NCBI GenBank assembly: GCA_025210375.1
Contig: JAOASB010000037.1
Span: forward strand, 124,001-188,000
Length of the DNA stretch: 64,000 bases
Source of the DNA: Maledivibacter sp.
Lineage (GTDB): Bacteria; Bacillota; Clostridia; Peptostreptococcales; Caminicellaceae
Direction: 5' to 3'
Shown: positions 26,078 through 35,155 of the stretch, in pieces
How the letters are laid out: each line of letters begins with the position of its first letter
How positions within the stretch are numbered: the stretch's first letter is position 1
The notes under the pieces: generated by a model
Databases searched by the model: none
What the model was told of the DNA's origin: nothing
The model's input: the letters and a program-made list of their open reading frames with translations, nothing else
Made by a program: the position numbers and the translations under genes

Positions 26078-26248
26078 ATGGCTTCCCCCCTACTCCTATA
26101 TAATATACTAATTTATTTATTTCATCATATTATAACATAGATTTCTAAATATTGTACCCTTACCCATATTTTTTATCAATGTCCCTTGCTTAATTCACCT
26201 CTGATTTCATACTATTTTTCATTAATACCATTACATTACCATGCATTC

Positions 26249-27223
26249 CTATACTCCTTTACCTGAATCGGTAACTTCTATTAATTCCTTTGGAAATGCC
26301 TCAAATATAGTTTGATTCATTAAATACTCATTATTAAATCTTATAACCCATGCATGAATAATAGCTAGTGGAACAGAAAAAGGCACTTTTTTATTACGAT
26401 AGCTTTCTAAATTATCTAGGAAAAATGCTTTTTCATCCTTAGAAATATTTTTTGAAAAATATCCGAATAAATGGAGAAGCATATTTATATTACGCATTGT
26501 GCTGGGGACAATGGACAAAGCTTTATTTAAATATTGTTCATATTCATCTAACATTTCTTCAATTTTTCTATTACCATTATTAGCAGTAATTCTACCTAAT
26601 TTTTTTAAGTTGCCTGGACTATATGCCATCAATAGATATTTATTTCTACTTTGAAATCCAATTAATTCCTTTATGTTTTTCTTTTCTTTAACCTCTTCAA
26701 AATCTGCTGCTGTAAAAATTCTAGTCAAAAAATGTTCTCTTATATTATAATTAGTTAGTCTACCCTCATCCTCTATTGCTATTTGATTAAACTTATTCTT
26801 AATTGTTTCTGCAAATATTCCAGTAGTTTTTTTAGGTATACAAGGCGACTTTCCAAAATCTTTATACATTTTTACATCCTTAAAACCACATGATGGAGAA
26901 CGGCTTTTTAAAATGGCCCCGTGTATTTTTTTATGGGATATTTTTTCTGCAAAATCATTGGAAAATTCCATCATTTTTTGTGTCATATTTTCTCCCGTTT
27001 TTGAGAAAACTAGACTTTTTCCCTTATCCTTTGAGAATACAATTCTTAATGCCTGCCTAGGTATAGAAAGTCCAATGGATACTTCTGGACACACTGTAAT
27101 AAAATCAACATAAGGGCCTAGCTTTTTGACTAAATCGCATTTTGTCATGGTTCCATCATAGCGACAATCGTCATGCTCTATGCAACTACTTAGTAAAATC
27201 AAAGGCTTATTAAAAGCTTTCAT
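26249..27223 (-). CDS. DUF523-DUF1722 (YbgA-type) protein
   Basis: The N-terminal DUF523 domain (about 1-145) has the conserved cysteines in LSSCIEHDDCRYDG, TVCPEVSIGLSIPRQ and KSRSPSCGFKDVKMY. The C-terminal DUF1722 domain (about 190-310) is all-helical, including LMAYSPGNLKKLGRI. In many bacteria DUF1722 proteins lie beside or are fused to DNA photolyase (E. coli ybgA-phrB). Here the next gene upstream, 18 bases away on the same strand, is the UV endonuclease uvsE, so a link to UV-damage repair is likely but unproven. I use ATG 27223, with AAGGATGAG upstream. Confidence 0.88.
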   Translation of the reverse strand: MKAFNKPLILLSSCIEHDDCRYDGTMTKCDLVKKLGPYVDFITVCPEVSIGLSIPRQALRIVFSKDKGKSLVFSKTGENMTQKMMEFSNDFAEKISHKKIHGAILKSRSPSCGFKDVKMYKDFGKSPCIPKKTTGIFAETIKNKFNQIAIEDEGRLTNYNIREHFLTRIFTAADFEEVKEKKNIKELIGFQSRNKYLLMAYSPGNLKKLGRITANNGNRKIEEMLDEYEQYLNKALSIVPSTMRNINMLLHLFGYFSKNISKDEKAFFLDNLESYRNKKVPFSVPLAIIHAWVIRFNNEYLMNQTIFEAFPKELIEVTDSGKGV

Positions 27224-27241
27224 ATACAACTCATCCTTCCC

Positions 27242-28162
27242 CTATATATCTGTACTTTGTTTGCAAAAGCTATAGTGCTGTAGTAACTTTAAAGTAGCAT
27301 TATCCTTCTCCTTTGCTTCTACCATTAAGTCAGCTTGAATACCCTCAACCAATTCCAAAAGGCTCTCAAAATCTTCATTTGTTATATAGTCACTATGCTT
27401 TCTATCATTTATCCCGTCCTTACCGCTACTAATATGTAGCTTAGGTGTTATTCCTGCCTTATTCCATGTCTCATTAATCTTTATAATATCTTCTTTCATT
27501 AGGTCATTATCATGATTACATCTATGGTGATGGATGTCTAATACTATAGGCACCGATGTTTTGCTGTTTATATAAAGTACATCATCGACATTATAGGAAA
27601 CATCATCATTTTCTAACCTAATCATTTGTTGTATGCTATAGTCCAATTCGTTAAAATTTCTTATAAATCTTTCCATGGAAGCTTTTTTATTCCCATATAC
27701 ACCACCTGTATGAATAATAATATCTGTTCCCCCTAGACTTTTTAATACATCATGATGATATCTTAGATTATCTATACTATTTTTCACTACATTTTCCTTT
27801 AAGCTATTTATAACCGTAAACTGGTCTGGATGCATAGAAAGTCTTATTTTATTTATGTCTACAATATCCTTAATAGATTCCATATACTCAAGTATTTCTT
27901 TATCCTCTTGCCAACGCCAATCGAAATCCTTCAAAATATCTGGATGAGTAACTAAGGGCATTAACTTACTTGTTACTCTATACATGAATATGTCATTCTC
28001 AATATTCCATACCAATATATCCTTTGTCAAAAGGAGATTATTTATAATCTTTTCTCTTAAATAGTTAATTCCATATTTATAAACTGAATTTAATCTACAT
28101 TCCTTAAATCCTCTAGGTTTTAAATTTTGATTTATACATGCATATCCTATTCTATTGATCAT
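27242..28162 (-). CDS. uvsE: UV damage endonuclease UvsE/UVDE
   Basis: A TIM-barrel metalloenzyme that nicks DNA 5' to pyrimidine dimers and other UV photoproducts, starting alternative excision repair. Family landmarks are IGYACINQNL at the N-terminus, KIRLSMHPDQFTVINS, DIIIHTGGVYGNK, VPIVLDIHHHRCNHD and KLHISSGKDG, which carry the metal-binding His, Glu and Asp residues. Length, 306 residues, is typical. It starts at ATG 28162 behind AGGAG. It is the first gene of a two-gene unit with the DUF523-DUF1722 protein; a spore-former would use it for repair at germination or under sunlight. Confidence 0.95.
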   Translation of the reverse strand: MINRIGYACINQNLKPRGFKECRLNSVYKYGINYLREKIINNLLLTKDILVWNIENDIFMYRVTSKLMPLVTHPDILKDFDWRWQEDKEILEYMESIKDIVDINKIRLSMHPDQFTVINSLKENVVKNSIDNLRYHHDVLKSLGGTDIIIHTGGVYGNKKASMERFIRNFNELDYSIQQMIRLENDDVSYNVDDVLYINSKTSVPIVLDIHHHRCNHDNDLMKEDIIKINETWNKAGITPKLHISSGKDGINDRKHSDYITNEDFESLLELVEGIQADLMVEAKEKDNATLKLLQHYSFCKQSTDI

Positions 28163-28208
28163 TTTTCTCCTACTTTCCTATGACTACTTTATTTTATTAA
28201 TACTATTT

Positions 28209-28281
28209 TATATTTCATTGTGTTATATTTCAACTTTTTTTTTGGAATTATAGTATTTTATTTCATATTGTGTTATATTAA
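28209..28281. promoter_or_regulatory. Direct repeats in the uvsE / small-gene divergent region
   Basis: TATTTCATTGTGTTATATTT (from 28209) and TATTTCATATTGTGTTATATT (from about 28259) are two near-identical blocks in the 136-base gap between divergent genes. They may be promoter-linked regulator sites. No LexA-type box was recognised. Confidence 0.35.
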
Positions 28282-28298
28282 TTTTAGGAGGTGGTAAT

Positions 28299-28553
28299 AT
28301 GTTCTTAACTGATTATAAGGAAGAAAAATATAACAATACCTTTGAATCTATATATGGATATCTTAAAAGGCAAAAAGAAGATAGTAATAATTATTCCGTG
28401 AGGGACTTGGAAAAATTTCTGGAAAGTTTATATGCAAATGAAGGTAATAACTGGACTGGCAGAGGTGAGCATAAAGAAATATCCCTTGCAGCAACAATTG
28501 CTGCTGCGGAAGTATTTTTAACAGAATGGAAAAATGAATTAGAAAAAAATTAA
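28299..28553 (+). CDS. Small acidic hypothetical protein
   Basis: I do not recognise this 84-residue protein. It is helical in appearance and acidic at the N-terminus, with a centre YSVRDLEKFLESLYANEGNNW followed by GRGEHKEISLAATIAAAEVFL. There is no signal peptide or cysteine. TTAGGAGGTGG gives an excellent ribosome site for ATG 28299. It is divergent from uvsE and is followed by the REP-like hairpin at 28577-28640. Confidence 0.65.
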   Translation: MFLTDYKEEKYNNTFESIYGYLKRQKEDSNNYSVRDLEKFLESLYANEGNNWTGRGEHKEISLAATIAAAEVFLTEWKNELEKN

Positions 28554-28576
28554 TATAGGAAGACCGAGTACGGGAA

Positions 28577-28640
28577 GTGTCGCAGGGACGGAGTTGCTGA
28601 CACATATTGAATGGTGTCAACAACTCCGTCCCCACGACAT
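28577..28640. repeat. REP-like palindromic hairpin, copy 1
   Basis: Two 27-base arms (GTGTC-GGGACGGAGTTG-TGACAC and its complement) flank a 10-base loop ATATTGAATG, giving a long imperfect stem that also has a T run on the plus strand. A decayed copy with the same loop lies at 30333-30386. It can act as a terminator between the convergent small gene and the Crp-type gene. Confidence 0.75.
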
Positions 28641-28658
28641 TTTTAAGTATGCCAGAGT

Positions 28659-29339
28659 TCAGTTGCTAAGAATGGCTTCAAGCTGAGGTTTATCTAAGAT
28701 ACGTATGGTTTTATGATCGATTTCAATAATGCCTTGCATAGAGAGTTTTTTTAATTCCCTAGAAAGATTTGACCGGGGAACATTAAGACGCTCAGCTAAT
28801 GCCTTTTTAGAATAAGGCAGTTCAATAGTGGACGTATTATCAGATTCTGTGTTGTTCAATAAAAAACGGGCTATTTTCTCCTGTATAAGGGAATAAGAAA
28901 ATAGTACTATTTTTTTATTTAGGTTTATAATTTCATTAGAAAAGATATCTAATATGTTGGAAGCAATTATACTATCCTTTAGCAGAACCTCTAAAACACT
29001 TTTTTTATCGATTAATAGGAGTATACATGGTTCCTTAGCTATAATCTCAAACTGTCCTTTATAATCCTTAGAAAAAACAAAGGAACAGCCGAAAACTTCA
29101 CTTTTATTTTTATAGGTTATATTAACCAATCTTCCTGACTCAAGATTGTTTCGCACCTCAATACTCCCTTGTAATACAATGCCTAAATAATGAAAAGGTG
29201 CATTGGGTGGGATAACAAAATCATTTTTTTTATATTTACATACTTTATGTTGTGTAAGTTTTAGCATGATCTCAATATCCCTTTTATTTTTATCCTCAAA
29301 TAAAGCACATGCTTGTATGACATTTAGATACATTTCCAT
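28659..29339 (-). CDS. Crp/Fnr-family transcriptional regulator
   Basis: Residues 1-130 form a cNMP-binding-type beta-roll (PFHYLGIVLQGSIEVR, EVFGCSFVFSK), without the Cys cluster of Fnr-type Fe-S sensors. Residues about 140-226 form the HTH_Crp domain (SKKALAERLNVPRSNLSREL). ATG 29339 follows GGGGTG and gives 226 residues; the frame is open for another 23 codons upstream without homology. It is just downstream of a YdcZ-type transporter gene on the same strand, a pairing I have seen in clostridia, so the transporter is a likely target. The ligand is unknown. Confidence 0.9.
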   Translation of the reverse strand: MEMYLNVIQACALFEDKNKRDIEIMLKLTQHKVCKYKKNDFVIPPNAPFHYLGIVLQGSIEVRNNLESGRLVNITYKNKSEVFGCSFVFSKDYKGQFEIIAKEPCILLLIDKKSVLEVLLKDSIIASNILDIFSNEIINLNKKIVLFSYSLIQEKIARFLLNNTESDNTSTIELPYSKKALAERLNVPRSNLSRELKKLSMQGIIEIDHKTIRILDKPQLEAILSN

Positions 29340-29423
29340 CAAAACACCCCATTTACTATGATTTAGAAATCCGTTTTTCCTATGCCATAGAGGTTTTAAA
29401 TTAGACATTAGTATTTATAGTAA

Positions 29424-29879
29424 CTAGCATATTTGAATAATAAAAGTAGAAATTATTAATAAACCAACGCCAATACCCTTCATAAGAGATATGGAAGTTA
29501 TTGTACTACTCATAATTCCATAATGATCAAAAAAAGTTGATAACAGTATTTGCCCACAGATTACGAGACTAAACATTTTTGTGTACCCAATCTTTGAAGC
29601 AGATAATATAGTTGCGATTATATAAAATGCACCTAAAAACCCACCAATATACATCCACCATTCAGTAGTTTTTAATACCGTTATTGATGGTAGAATCTCT
29701 TCCCCATTGATATACTTATATATTATTACCATAACGAGTGTAAGGAATGACCCAATGATACTGATAAGACACACAATAAATGGATTTTCGATTTTTTCTT
29801 TGAGTTGGCTATTGACTCCTAATTGAAATGTTAAAGTGAGTCCCGAAAAAAATGATAATATATAGAAAAAATATGACAT
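29424..29879 (-). CDS. YdcZ/DUF606-type small DMT-superfamily transporter
   Basis: A 151-residue protein with five hydrophobic helices and the family N-terminus SGLTLTFQLGVNSQL, then EWWMYIGGFLGAFYI and GYTKMFSLVICGQI. DUF606 proteins are half-size relatives of drug/metabolite exporters; substrates are unknown. GGGGG precedes ATG 29879. The Crp/Fnr-type regulator follows 85 bases downstream. Confidence 0.9.
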   Translation of the reverse strand: MSYFFYILSFFSGLTLTFQLGVNSQLKEKIENPFIVCLISIIGSFLTLVMVIIYKYINGEEILPSITVLKTTEWWMYIGGFLGAFYIIATILSASKIGYTKMFSLVICGQILLSTFFDHYGIMSSTITSISLMKGIGVGLLIISTFIIQIC

Positions 29880-29905
29880 ATTATTTTCCCCCAATCTTTA
29901 ATAAC

Positions 29906-30025
29906 TGAGCAAATCGCATAATTACTTTCTACAGAAAGCATCTACTATATATAGTTTTAAAAGCCACAAAACTATACAATATATATTATGCAACTTAGCC
30001 AAGTCACAGTTATGCAATTTTCTCA
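29906..30025. repeat. MITE-like repeat copy 4 (120 bp)
   Basis: Left terminus TGAGCAAATCGCATAATTAC and right terminus TATGCAATTTTCTCA are inverted repeats. The interior keeps CAAGTCACAG near the right end, as in copy 3. It lies in the promoter region of the YdcZ-type gene. Confidence 0.7.
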
Positions 30026-30026
30026 A

Positions 30027-30150
30027 CTGTCTGATTATCTACAAATCTAAAATTTTTCTCTTTCTAATTAAAATCATTATATATCTAGTAATTACAATGG
30101 TTATATAGGTTATAATAGAATAATAAGGACGCCCACTAATAGGATTATAT
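30027..30150 (+). repeat. 124-bp dispersed direct repeat, copy A
   Basis: Starts CTGTCTGATTATC and ends with AAGGACGCCCACTAATAGG then ATTATA. A second copy at 40148-40270 is about 80 percent alike, with the last part identical. No coding capacity. Both copies are next to MITE-like elements. Confidence 0.65.
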
Positions 30151-30209
30151 CATAGTTTGAAATAATAGAATGTGGCTATAGGTACACTTTAAAAAAATAA
30201 TAATTATTC

Positions 30210-30275
30210 GAGGAAATTGCATAACTTTTACTTGGCCAGGTTGCATATGGGAATATCATCCTTAATCTATACTAT
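30210..30275 (+). repeat. Truncated MITE-like repeat, copy 5
   Basis: Has CGAGGAAATTGCATAAC, then TTACTTGGCC and ATATGGGAATATCATCCTT, matching the left half of the copies at 36137 and 40354. The right half is missing. Confidence 0.6.
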
Positions 30276-30332
30276 AAGCTGTGATACTTTTCTAAATCCA
30301 TCTCTTTCATTAGCCTTCACATCTGTAGAAAG

Positions 30333-30386
30333 ACGGGGGACGAAGTCATACATTGAATGATGTCAACAACTCCGTTTCTGGGACAC
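30333..30386. repeat. REP-like palindrome, copy 2 (decayed)
   Basis: Shares the loop CATTGAATG and the right arm TGTCAACAACTCCGT with the hairpin at 28577-28640, but the left arm has lost about six bases. It lies directly downstream of the SLH-protein gene (minus strand). Confidence 0.6.
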
Positions 30387-30400
30387 TTTCAACCTCTTTC

Positions 30401-32692
30401 TTATTCAATACTGTCTGTATCCATTATAAAATCAAGTATATCGTAGTTTTCTTTTGTTTCTGAAAGTTCATATTCAAGAACAGTTTTATCAGATCCACTG
30501 CCACTTGTTTTCTTATATGAAATAGGCATCATATTTATAGCAGAATAATTAATTTTTATAGTAGTTCCATCCTGCAAAAATTGTGTTATTTCTATAACTC
30601 CACTTTCATCATGAAATGTTGCCAAAAAGTCTTTAACATTTTCACTTACCTGTAATTCTTCAAAATAGTTAGGATCTAGATATTTAAATTCAAGATGGTT
30701 GCCATCTATTGTTTGTGCATAATCACTGGCCCTATACATTCTCATAAAGGTTGTATCAGCAGTGGCATTGTAAATAGCTATATGACTCACCATACCAAGA
30801 CCGCCTAACCCTCTATCACTATAGTCATCTTCTCTTATCTGAATATTGCCATCTATGACCCTATAATAGATATTCTTTTGCAACTGTTCTACAACATCAT
30901 TTGTAGTGTACGTACCTGTATAGACTGACATATAATCTTCTTCATAGGGTTTGAAGGATAAATAATCTTCAATATATTCTATTCCAAGAGGTCCATCTTC
31001 AGAAGTAGAGGTATCTGCTGATACCTCTACGTTTTCTGGATAGGCTTCATCTATTGCTTTCCAGATACGATACATAGTCATAAATGCTTGTTGTCTTTGG
31101 TAACTACCTTTAGGATTAAATTTATTTGAGCCAACGCCTTTCATAACACCAATGTCGTATACATAACCAGTATAAGGTCTTGCCCAGTTTGCTATTTCAT
31201 CAAGGTCTGAATAATTTGGTGCGCCAAGCTTTACATCTCTACCACAAGCTAGTGCAGTTGTAGTTAAAAACTTAGCCGCTTGCTCCCTGTTAAGGAGATC
31301 ACTAGGTGCAAATTCCCCTCCACCTACACCCTCTGTTATTCCTAAAGCCTTTGCCGCTCTTACTTCTTTAGTATCGCAATCCCTAAAGGTTCCAATTGGT
31401 GCAATTTCTACCCCGACTTCTGCTAGATACTCATCTATACCCATACCCGATTTTACTTCTATCATTCTTATAGCTAGAATACAGAACTCCTCACGAGTAA
31501 TAGGTTTAGTATAATTATTTTGCATATCTTCTGGTATAAGCTGTGCCCCTATAGCTTTTTCTACTTCTTCATATGCCCAAGTAGCAGGTGCATCTTGAAC
31601 ATTATCAAATACTTTTGTCAAAACAGTGTACCATGTTTCATCAGCCTTATATCCAAGACCACCTCTATAATCACCACCCATAGTCCATAGGGTGTTATCT
31701 GTTTTTATAATAGCGGCATGTCTTTCTCCTATAGTTACATCAAGTACATTATCAGCTACCTTATAGGGTAATTGCTCATTGGATACAGATTTTCCTTCGT
31801 AGCTATATCCCCATGTCCATAGTGTATTATCTGTTTTGACAATAAATGCTTCTTCACTATCTACTACACTTGTTTTGACATTATCCATAGCTTTATAAGT
31901 ACTACCTGCATCCTCTATCCAGCCATATTCCTCTGTGTAAAAACCACCATCACCCCACAGGTACAGGCTATTATCTAGTCTAATAGCACCTATAACACTT
32001 ACACCATAATTAGTACATATCTGTTTTACATCATCTAGTATTTTCACAGGAGTTAGTACATCTTCCTTTACAGATTCCATATTGCCTAGCTGTGCATGGT
32101 TATTATCTCCATAACCCCAAAGAGTATTGTCATCTTTTATATAAAACACTGTATCATTGTCTGCAAACATATCTATTACATTGCCTGCTATCTTTTCAAA
32201 ACCATCCTTTGAGAGTGCCTTTTCATTAGTACCATCACCTGTATACATATCACCACAAATCCAAAGGGTATTATCATTTTTTAGTGCTAAAATATATCTA
32301 TCACTAACTGACGCTGATTTCACATCTTCTATATCAAGTTTAGTTGGATAAAGTAGAGTAGGGTCAAGGCTAGTGCCACCGTCTGGATATCCTTCCATAC
32401 TTCCCCAGCCCCATAGAGTATTATCTTTTTTCACTGCAACTCTAGCCTGAGAACCACCACTTGATACACTTCTAACATTATCTAGTATCTTCACAAATTC
32501 TATTTGTTCTTCTTTGTAGCCTGTTCCATTACCAACATATTGACTTCCACACCCCCATAGTGTGCCATCATTTTTTATTATATATGTGTTCCCGTATCCA
32601 CTGCTTAGGATGGAGCCACTTTCTCCCTGTGCAAAGGCAATTACACCCATAAGCATAGTTAATATAAGTGTCAAAACTAATATTTTTTTCAT
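30401..32692 (-). CDS. Exported RCC1-repeat protein with S-layer homology (SLH) domains
   Basis: After a signal peptide (cut near AFAQG) residues 25-370 hold about seven RCC1-like repeats, each with an NTLWGWG-type core (LWGCG, LWGWG, LWICGD, LWGYGDNNHAQLG, LYLWGDG, LWTWGY, LWTMGG), consistent with a beta-propeller. Three SLH segments follow (about 375-560; for example PITREEFCILAIRM, LNREQAAKFLTT, YQRQQAFMTMYRI), which anchor proteins to secondary cell-wall polymer. The last 190 residues are an unrecognised domain. It is the last gene of a minus-strand group with two lipoproteins, and is probably a surface-displayed binding protein. Confidence 0.9.
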   Translation of the reverse strand: MKKILVLTLILTMLMGVIAFAQGESGSILSSGYGNTYIIKNDGTLWGCGSQYVGNGTGYKEEQIEFVKILDNVRSVSSGGSQARVAVKKDNTLWGWGSMEGYPDGGTSLDPTLLYPTKLDIEDVKSASVSDRYILALKNDNTLWICGDMYTGDGTNEKALSKDGFEKIAGNVIDMFADNDTVFYIKDDNTLWGYGDNNHAQLGNMESVKEDVLTPVKILDDVKQICTNYGVSVIGAIRLDNSLYLWGDGGFYTEEYGWIEDAGSTYKAMDNVKTSVVDSEEAFIVKTDNTLWTWGYSYEGKSVSNEQLPYKVADNVLDVTIGERHAAIIKTDNTLWTMGGDYRGGLGYKADETWYTVLTKVFDNVQDAPATWAYEEVEKAIGAQLIPEDMQNNYTKPITREEFCILAIRMIEVKSGMGIDEYLAEVGVEIAPIGTFRDCDTKEVRAAKALGITEGVGGGEFAPSDLLNREQAAKFLTTTALACGRDVKLGAPNYSDLDEIANWARPYTGYVYDIGVMKGVGSNKFNPKGSYQRQQAFMTMYRIWKAIDEAYPENVEVSADTSTSEDGPLGIEYIEDYLSFKPYEEDYMSVYTGTYTTNDVVEQLQKNIYYRVIDGNIQIREDDYSDRGLGGLGMVSHIAIYNATADTTFMRMYRASDYAQTIDGNHLEFKYLDPNYFEELQVSENVKDFLATFHDESGVIEITQFLQDGTTIKINYSAINMMPISYKKTSGSGSDKTVLEYELSETKENYDILDFIMDTDSIE

Positions 32693-32701
32693 AATATCCT
32701 C

Positions 32702-33565
32702 CTAATTTTCAATTTCACCATGATAAACAACTGTGATATTGGTTATTTTATTTTCAAAATCTCTTTCAAGGGAGACTTCAAAATCCTTACCATTTACTGT
32801 GCCAGATACTACTGCAGCAGCAGGGGAGCTATCCATGATAAAGTAATTGGCTGTTCCCTCTAGGAAGTCTTTAAAGTAGGCTACAACATCTGAGGCTTCT
32901 TTTTCACTTTTATATTCAATGCCATAATAACCAGCATCTCTATCATTTTCCTCATTTACTACTTCAAGCACTTCATATTTTGCGAGTTCTAAAATATTCC
33001 CAGTTGTTTCAGTATTTCCTGAATTCTCCATGGCTTGTGCATTCTTTTGTAGTGCATTTGCCTGTTCTTCAAGTGCTGATATATCAATGCCCTTTAATTC
33101 TTTCATAGCCTGTTGCATGCCTTGCATAGTTTCTTTATCTTCTTCTGACATTTCAGGCTTTTGCTTTTCGTACTCGTAATATTCTTTTATTGTAATTCCC
33201 ATATGATCGGCAGCAGTAGCGAATTCGTCAAAGGGTGTTTTACCTTCTGATTTTAAAGTAGCAACATAGTTTTCATAAGTATCACCATATTTTTCAGCAG
33301 TCATAGCAGTTAATTCTTCTATCATTCTCTCCATTTTAGCAATTGATACGCCTTCGGTTTTTGCTCTATCTGCAAGTTCCCTAGAAACAGCATCATTAGA
33401 AGCTACATTTTCCTTAGATTGTGTAGTTGTTGACGAATTGTTATCTGGGATTAGTGCTTGATCTACCTTTTCCTTAGCACCACATCCTATTAAAGCTGTA
33501 CTGACTATCATTAATAAAATAAGTAGTACTGTTAATTTATTTTTACCACAAGAGTATTTCATCAT
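32702..33565 (-). CDS. Lipoprotein with C-terminal domain shared with its neighbour
   Basis: A lipoprotein signal peptide ends at LIGC (about residue 27). The middle (50-190) is helical, charged and likely coiled coil, including a YGDTYENYVATLKS segment. The C-terminal ~80 residues (from about 210) carry SDVVAYFKDFLEGTANY and VSGTVNGKDFEVSLE. This pattern recurs in the next lipoprotein upstream (VVTHYKAMLEGTEDY, then MSGMIGGVFVQFGIE). No family recognised. ATG 33565 has AAAGGAGAGG in front. It lies between the SLH protein and the second lipoprotein and is probably co-transcribed. Confidence 0.8.
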   Translation of the reverse strand: MMKYSCGKNKLTVLLILLMIVSTALIGCGAKEKVDQALIPDNNSSTTTQSKENVASNDAVSRELADRAKTEGVSIAKMERMIEELTAMTAEKYGDTYENYVATLKSEGKTPFDEFATAADHMGITIKEYYEYEKQKPEMSEEDKETMQGMQQAMKELKGIDISALEEQANALQKNAQAMENSGNTETTGNILELAKYEVLEVVNEENDRDAGYYGIEYKSEKEASDVVAYFKDFLEGTANYFIMDSSPAAAVVSGTVNGKDFEVSLERDFENKITNITVVYHGEIEN

Positions 33566-33576
33566 AATCCTCTCCT

Positions 33577-34836
33577 TTACCAAGTGAATAAATCATCATT
33601 TATATCAATATCAGTCTTTATTTCTGTTGCATGCCAGTGCTGGCTGTAAGGAAATTCCTTACCTTCTGGATAAGTGTCATTATAAATCATCTCCATGCCT
33701 TCCTCTGTGTAAGCATCAAGTATTCTTTTATCAAAGTCATAACCAAAGTTACCCCAAGTATCGCCTTCAAAGAACCATATCAATGCAGTTTTGCTTCCAT
33801 CTTTTGTATCTTCTAGGTATTGAGGCATATATTGACCATCTGCTATATGATTTTCCATATACTCAAAATCATTTAAATCTAATAGTCTAAATGGCAGGGA
33901 ACATCCATCCTCTGTTTTAAAACCTGTGGCTTTACTGTTCTTGTAATAGGTTTGATTTTTGCTAGCATTATATATGGCTGTTATCTCCCCATAATCTGTG
34001 TATATAGTCATATTTATATTTTCACCTTTAATAAAAACATCAGCAGTAGAATTAAATGTACCTGTTTCGCTATCCGTCGATGTCATTACAAGATTCATAT
34101 AAACATTTTGCTTGTAACCAAGACTATTCCAATCTTCCTTAATCTCTTCAAAATCAAGTTTTCCTATTTCTTCACGAATAATAATATCTGGGTTACCTTC
34201 AAAAATTTCGATTTGATTATTGTAAAACTTATCAAAGGCTAGGCTATAATCAGTTAATGTGTTTTCCCTAGTGTTGTTTACTTCACCATTTTCAGCAACC
34301 TGCATTGGAGCTTCATACTGATAAACAATATAAGTCTCTTCATCTTCTGTTTTCTCAATGCCAAACTGTACAAAAACTCCACCTATCATACCGGACATTC
34401 GAGTATAACTATCGGGATACTGGATAATATCATAATCTTCTGTGCCTTCTAGCATAGCTTTGTAGTGGGTTACAACTTCATCAAAGCTAGCTGATGAGTA
34501 ATACTCTGTGACATAGCCATTAGATATACTTTCTTCATTTCTACTTGCAAATTTGGTGGCTTGAAATTCTCCAAAATTTGATATATCTTCTATACTTTCT
34601 ATATCATCACCAGTTATTTTAGACACACCTTCAATAACTTCTTCTAAATCCTTAGTTTCAATATTCTCTAAATCAAGACCACTTTTTTCTACCACTTGGA
34701 TTACACCATTTACCTGCTTCTTTACTTCATCATAGGTTTCTTTAATTTCATTTGCATCCTGGGTAAATTCTTCTACTTTGGAGCATCCAGTAAATATCAT
34801 TAAAATCAAAGCTAAGATTAAGCATTTTATTTTCAT
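33577..34836 (-). CDS. Lipoprotein, unknown function
   Basis: Signal peptide with lipobox FTGC (Cys at about residue 18), then a helical, acidic stretch (25-85), then the ~80-residue domain shared with the downstream lipoprotein (about 100-175). The C-terminal 210 residues form a beta-rich domain (DVFIKGENINMTIYTDYGEI, LIWFFEGDTWGNFGYD) of the kind seen in LolA/DUF-type lipoproteins, but I cannot name it. It begins a likely unit with the next lipoprotein and the SLH protein. Confidence 0.8.
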   Translation of the reverse strand: MKIKCLILALILMIFTGCSKVEEFTQDANEIKETYDEVKKQVNGVIQVVEKSGLDLENIETKDLEEVIEGVSKITGDDIESIEDISNFGEFQATKFASRNEESISNGYVTEYYSSASFDEVVTHYKAMLEGTEDYDIIQYPDSYTRMSGMIGGVFVQFGIEKTEDEETYIVYQYEAPMQVAENGEVNNTRENTLTDYSLAFDKFYNNQIEIFEGNPDIIIREEIGKLDFEEIKEDWNSLGYKQNVYMNLVMTSTDSETGTFNSTADVFIKGENINMTIYTDYGEITAIYNASKNQTYYKNSKATGFKTEDGCSLPFRLLDLNDFEYMENHIADGQYMPQYLEDTKDGSKTALIWFFEGDTWGNFGYDFDKRILDAYTEEGMEMIYNDTYPEGKEFPYSQHWHATEIKTDIDINDDLFTW

Positions 34837-34846
34837 AACATCACCT

Positions 34847-35143
34847 TTACTTGATTAATCTGTATTTCCCTATAACAGGTAACTCTTTGCACTTTTCATT
34901 TATAGCATTTATTATCCCTATAACACATAATACAAAGGATACTATACCCCCAAGAGGAAGTATGATAAACCAACCAATAACGGGAACAAAGCTACCTATG
35001 ATGCTAATAGCTAGAAATAGTAGAAACAGGTTAAGTCCTTGATTACAGTGGAACTTATATTCATCATTTTCATTATCAACAAGTAACGGAACAAAAAATA
35101 TAATATACGCTAAAGCACATATCCATTTATTAGTTTCCTTCAT
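34847..35143 (-). CDS. DUF4870-type small membrane protein
   Basis: A 98-residue protein with three to four hydrophobic helices. It has the family features YKFHCNQGLNLFLLF near residue 30 and a C-terminus INEKCKELPVIGKYRLIK. This Tic20-like/DUF4870 family has no assigned function. ATG 35143 follows GGGGTG. It lies 10 bases from the lipoprotein start and 12 bases after the AIM24 gene. Confidence 0.85.
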   Translation of the reverse strand: MKETNKWICALAYIIFFVPLLVDNENDEYKFHCNQGLNLFLLFLAISIIGSFVPVIGWFIILPLGGIVSFVLCVIGIINAINEKCKELPVIGKYRLIK

Positions 35144-35155
35144 AAATATCACCCC

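Noticed and set aside
28363..28635. Minus-strand frame opposite the small plus-strand gene at 28299
   Set aside because: It is antisense to a gene with an excellent ribosome site and runs into the REP-like hairpin.
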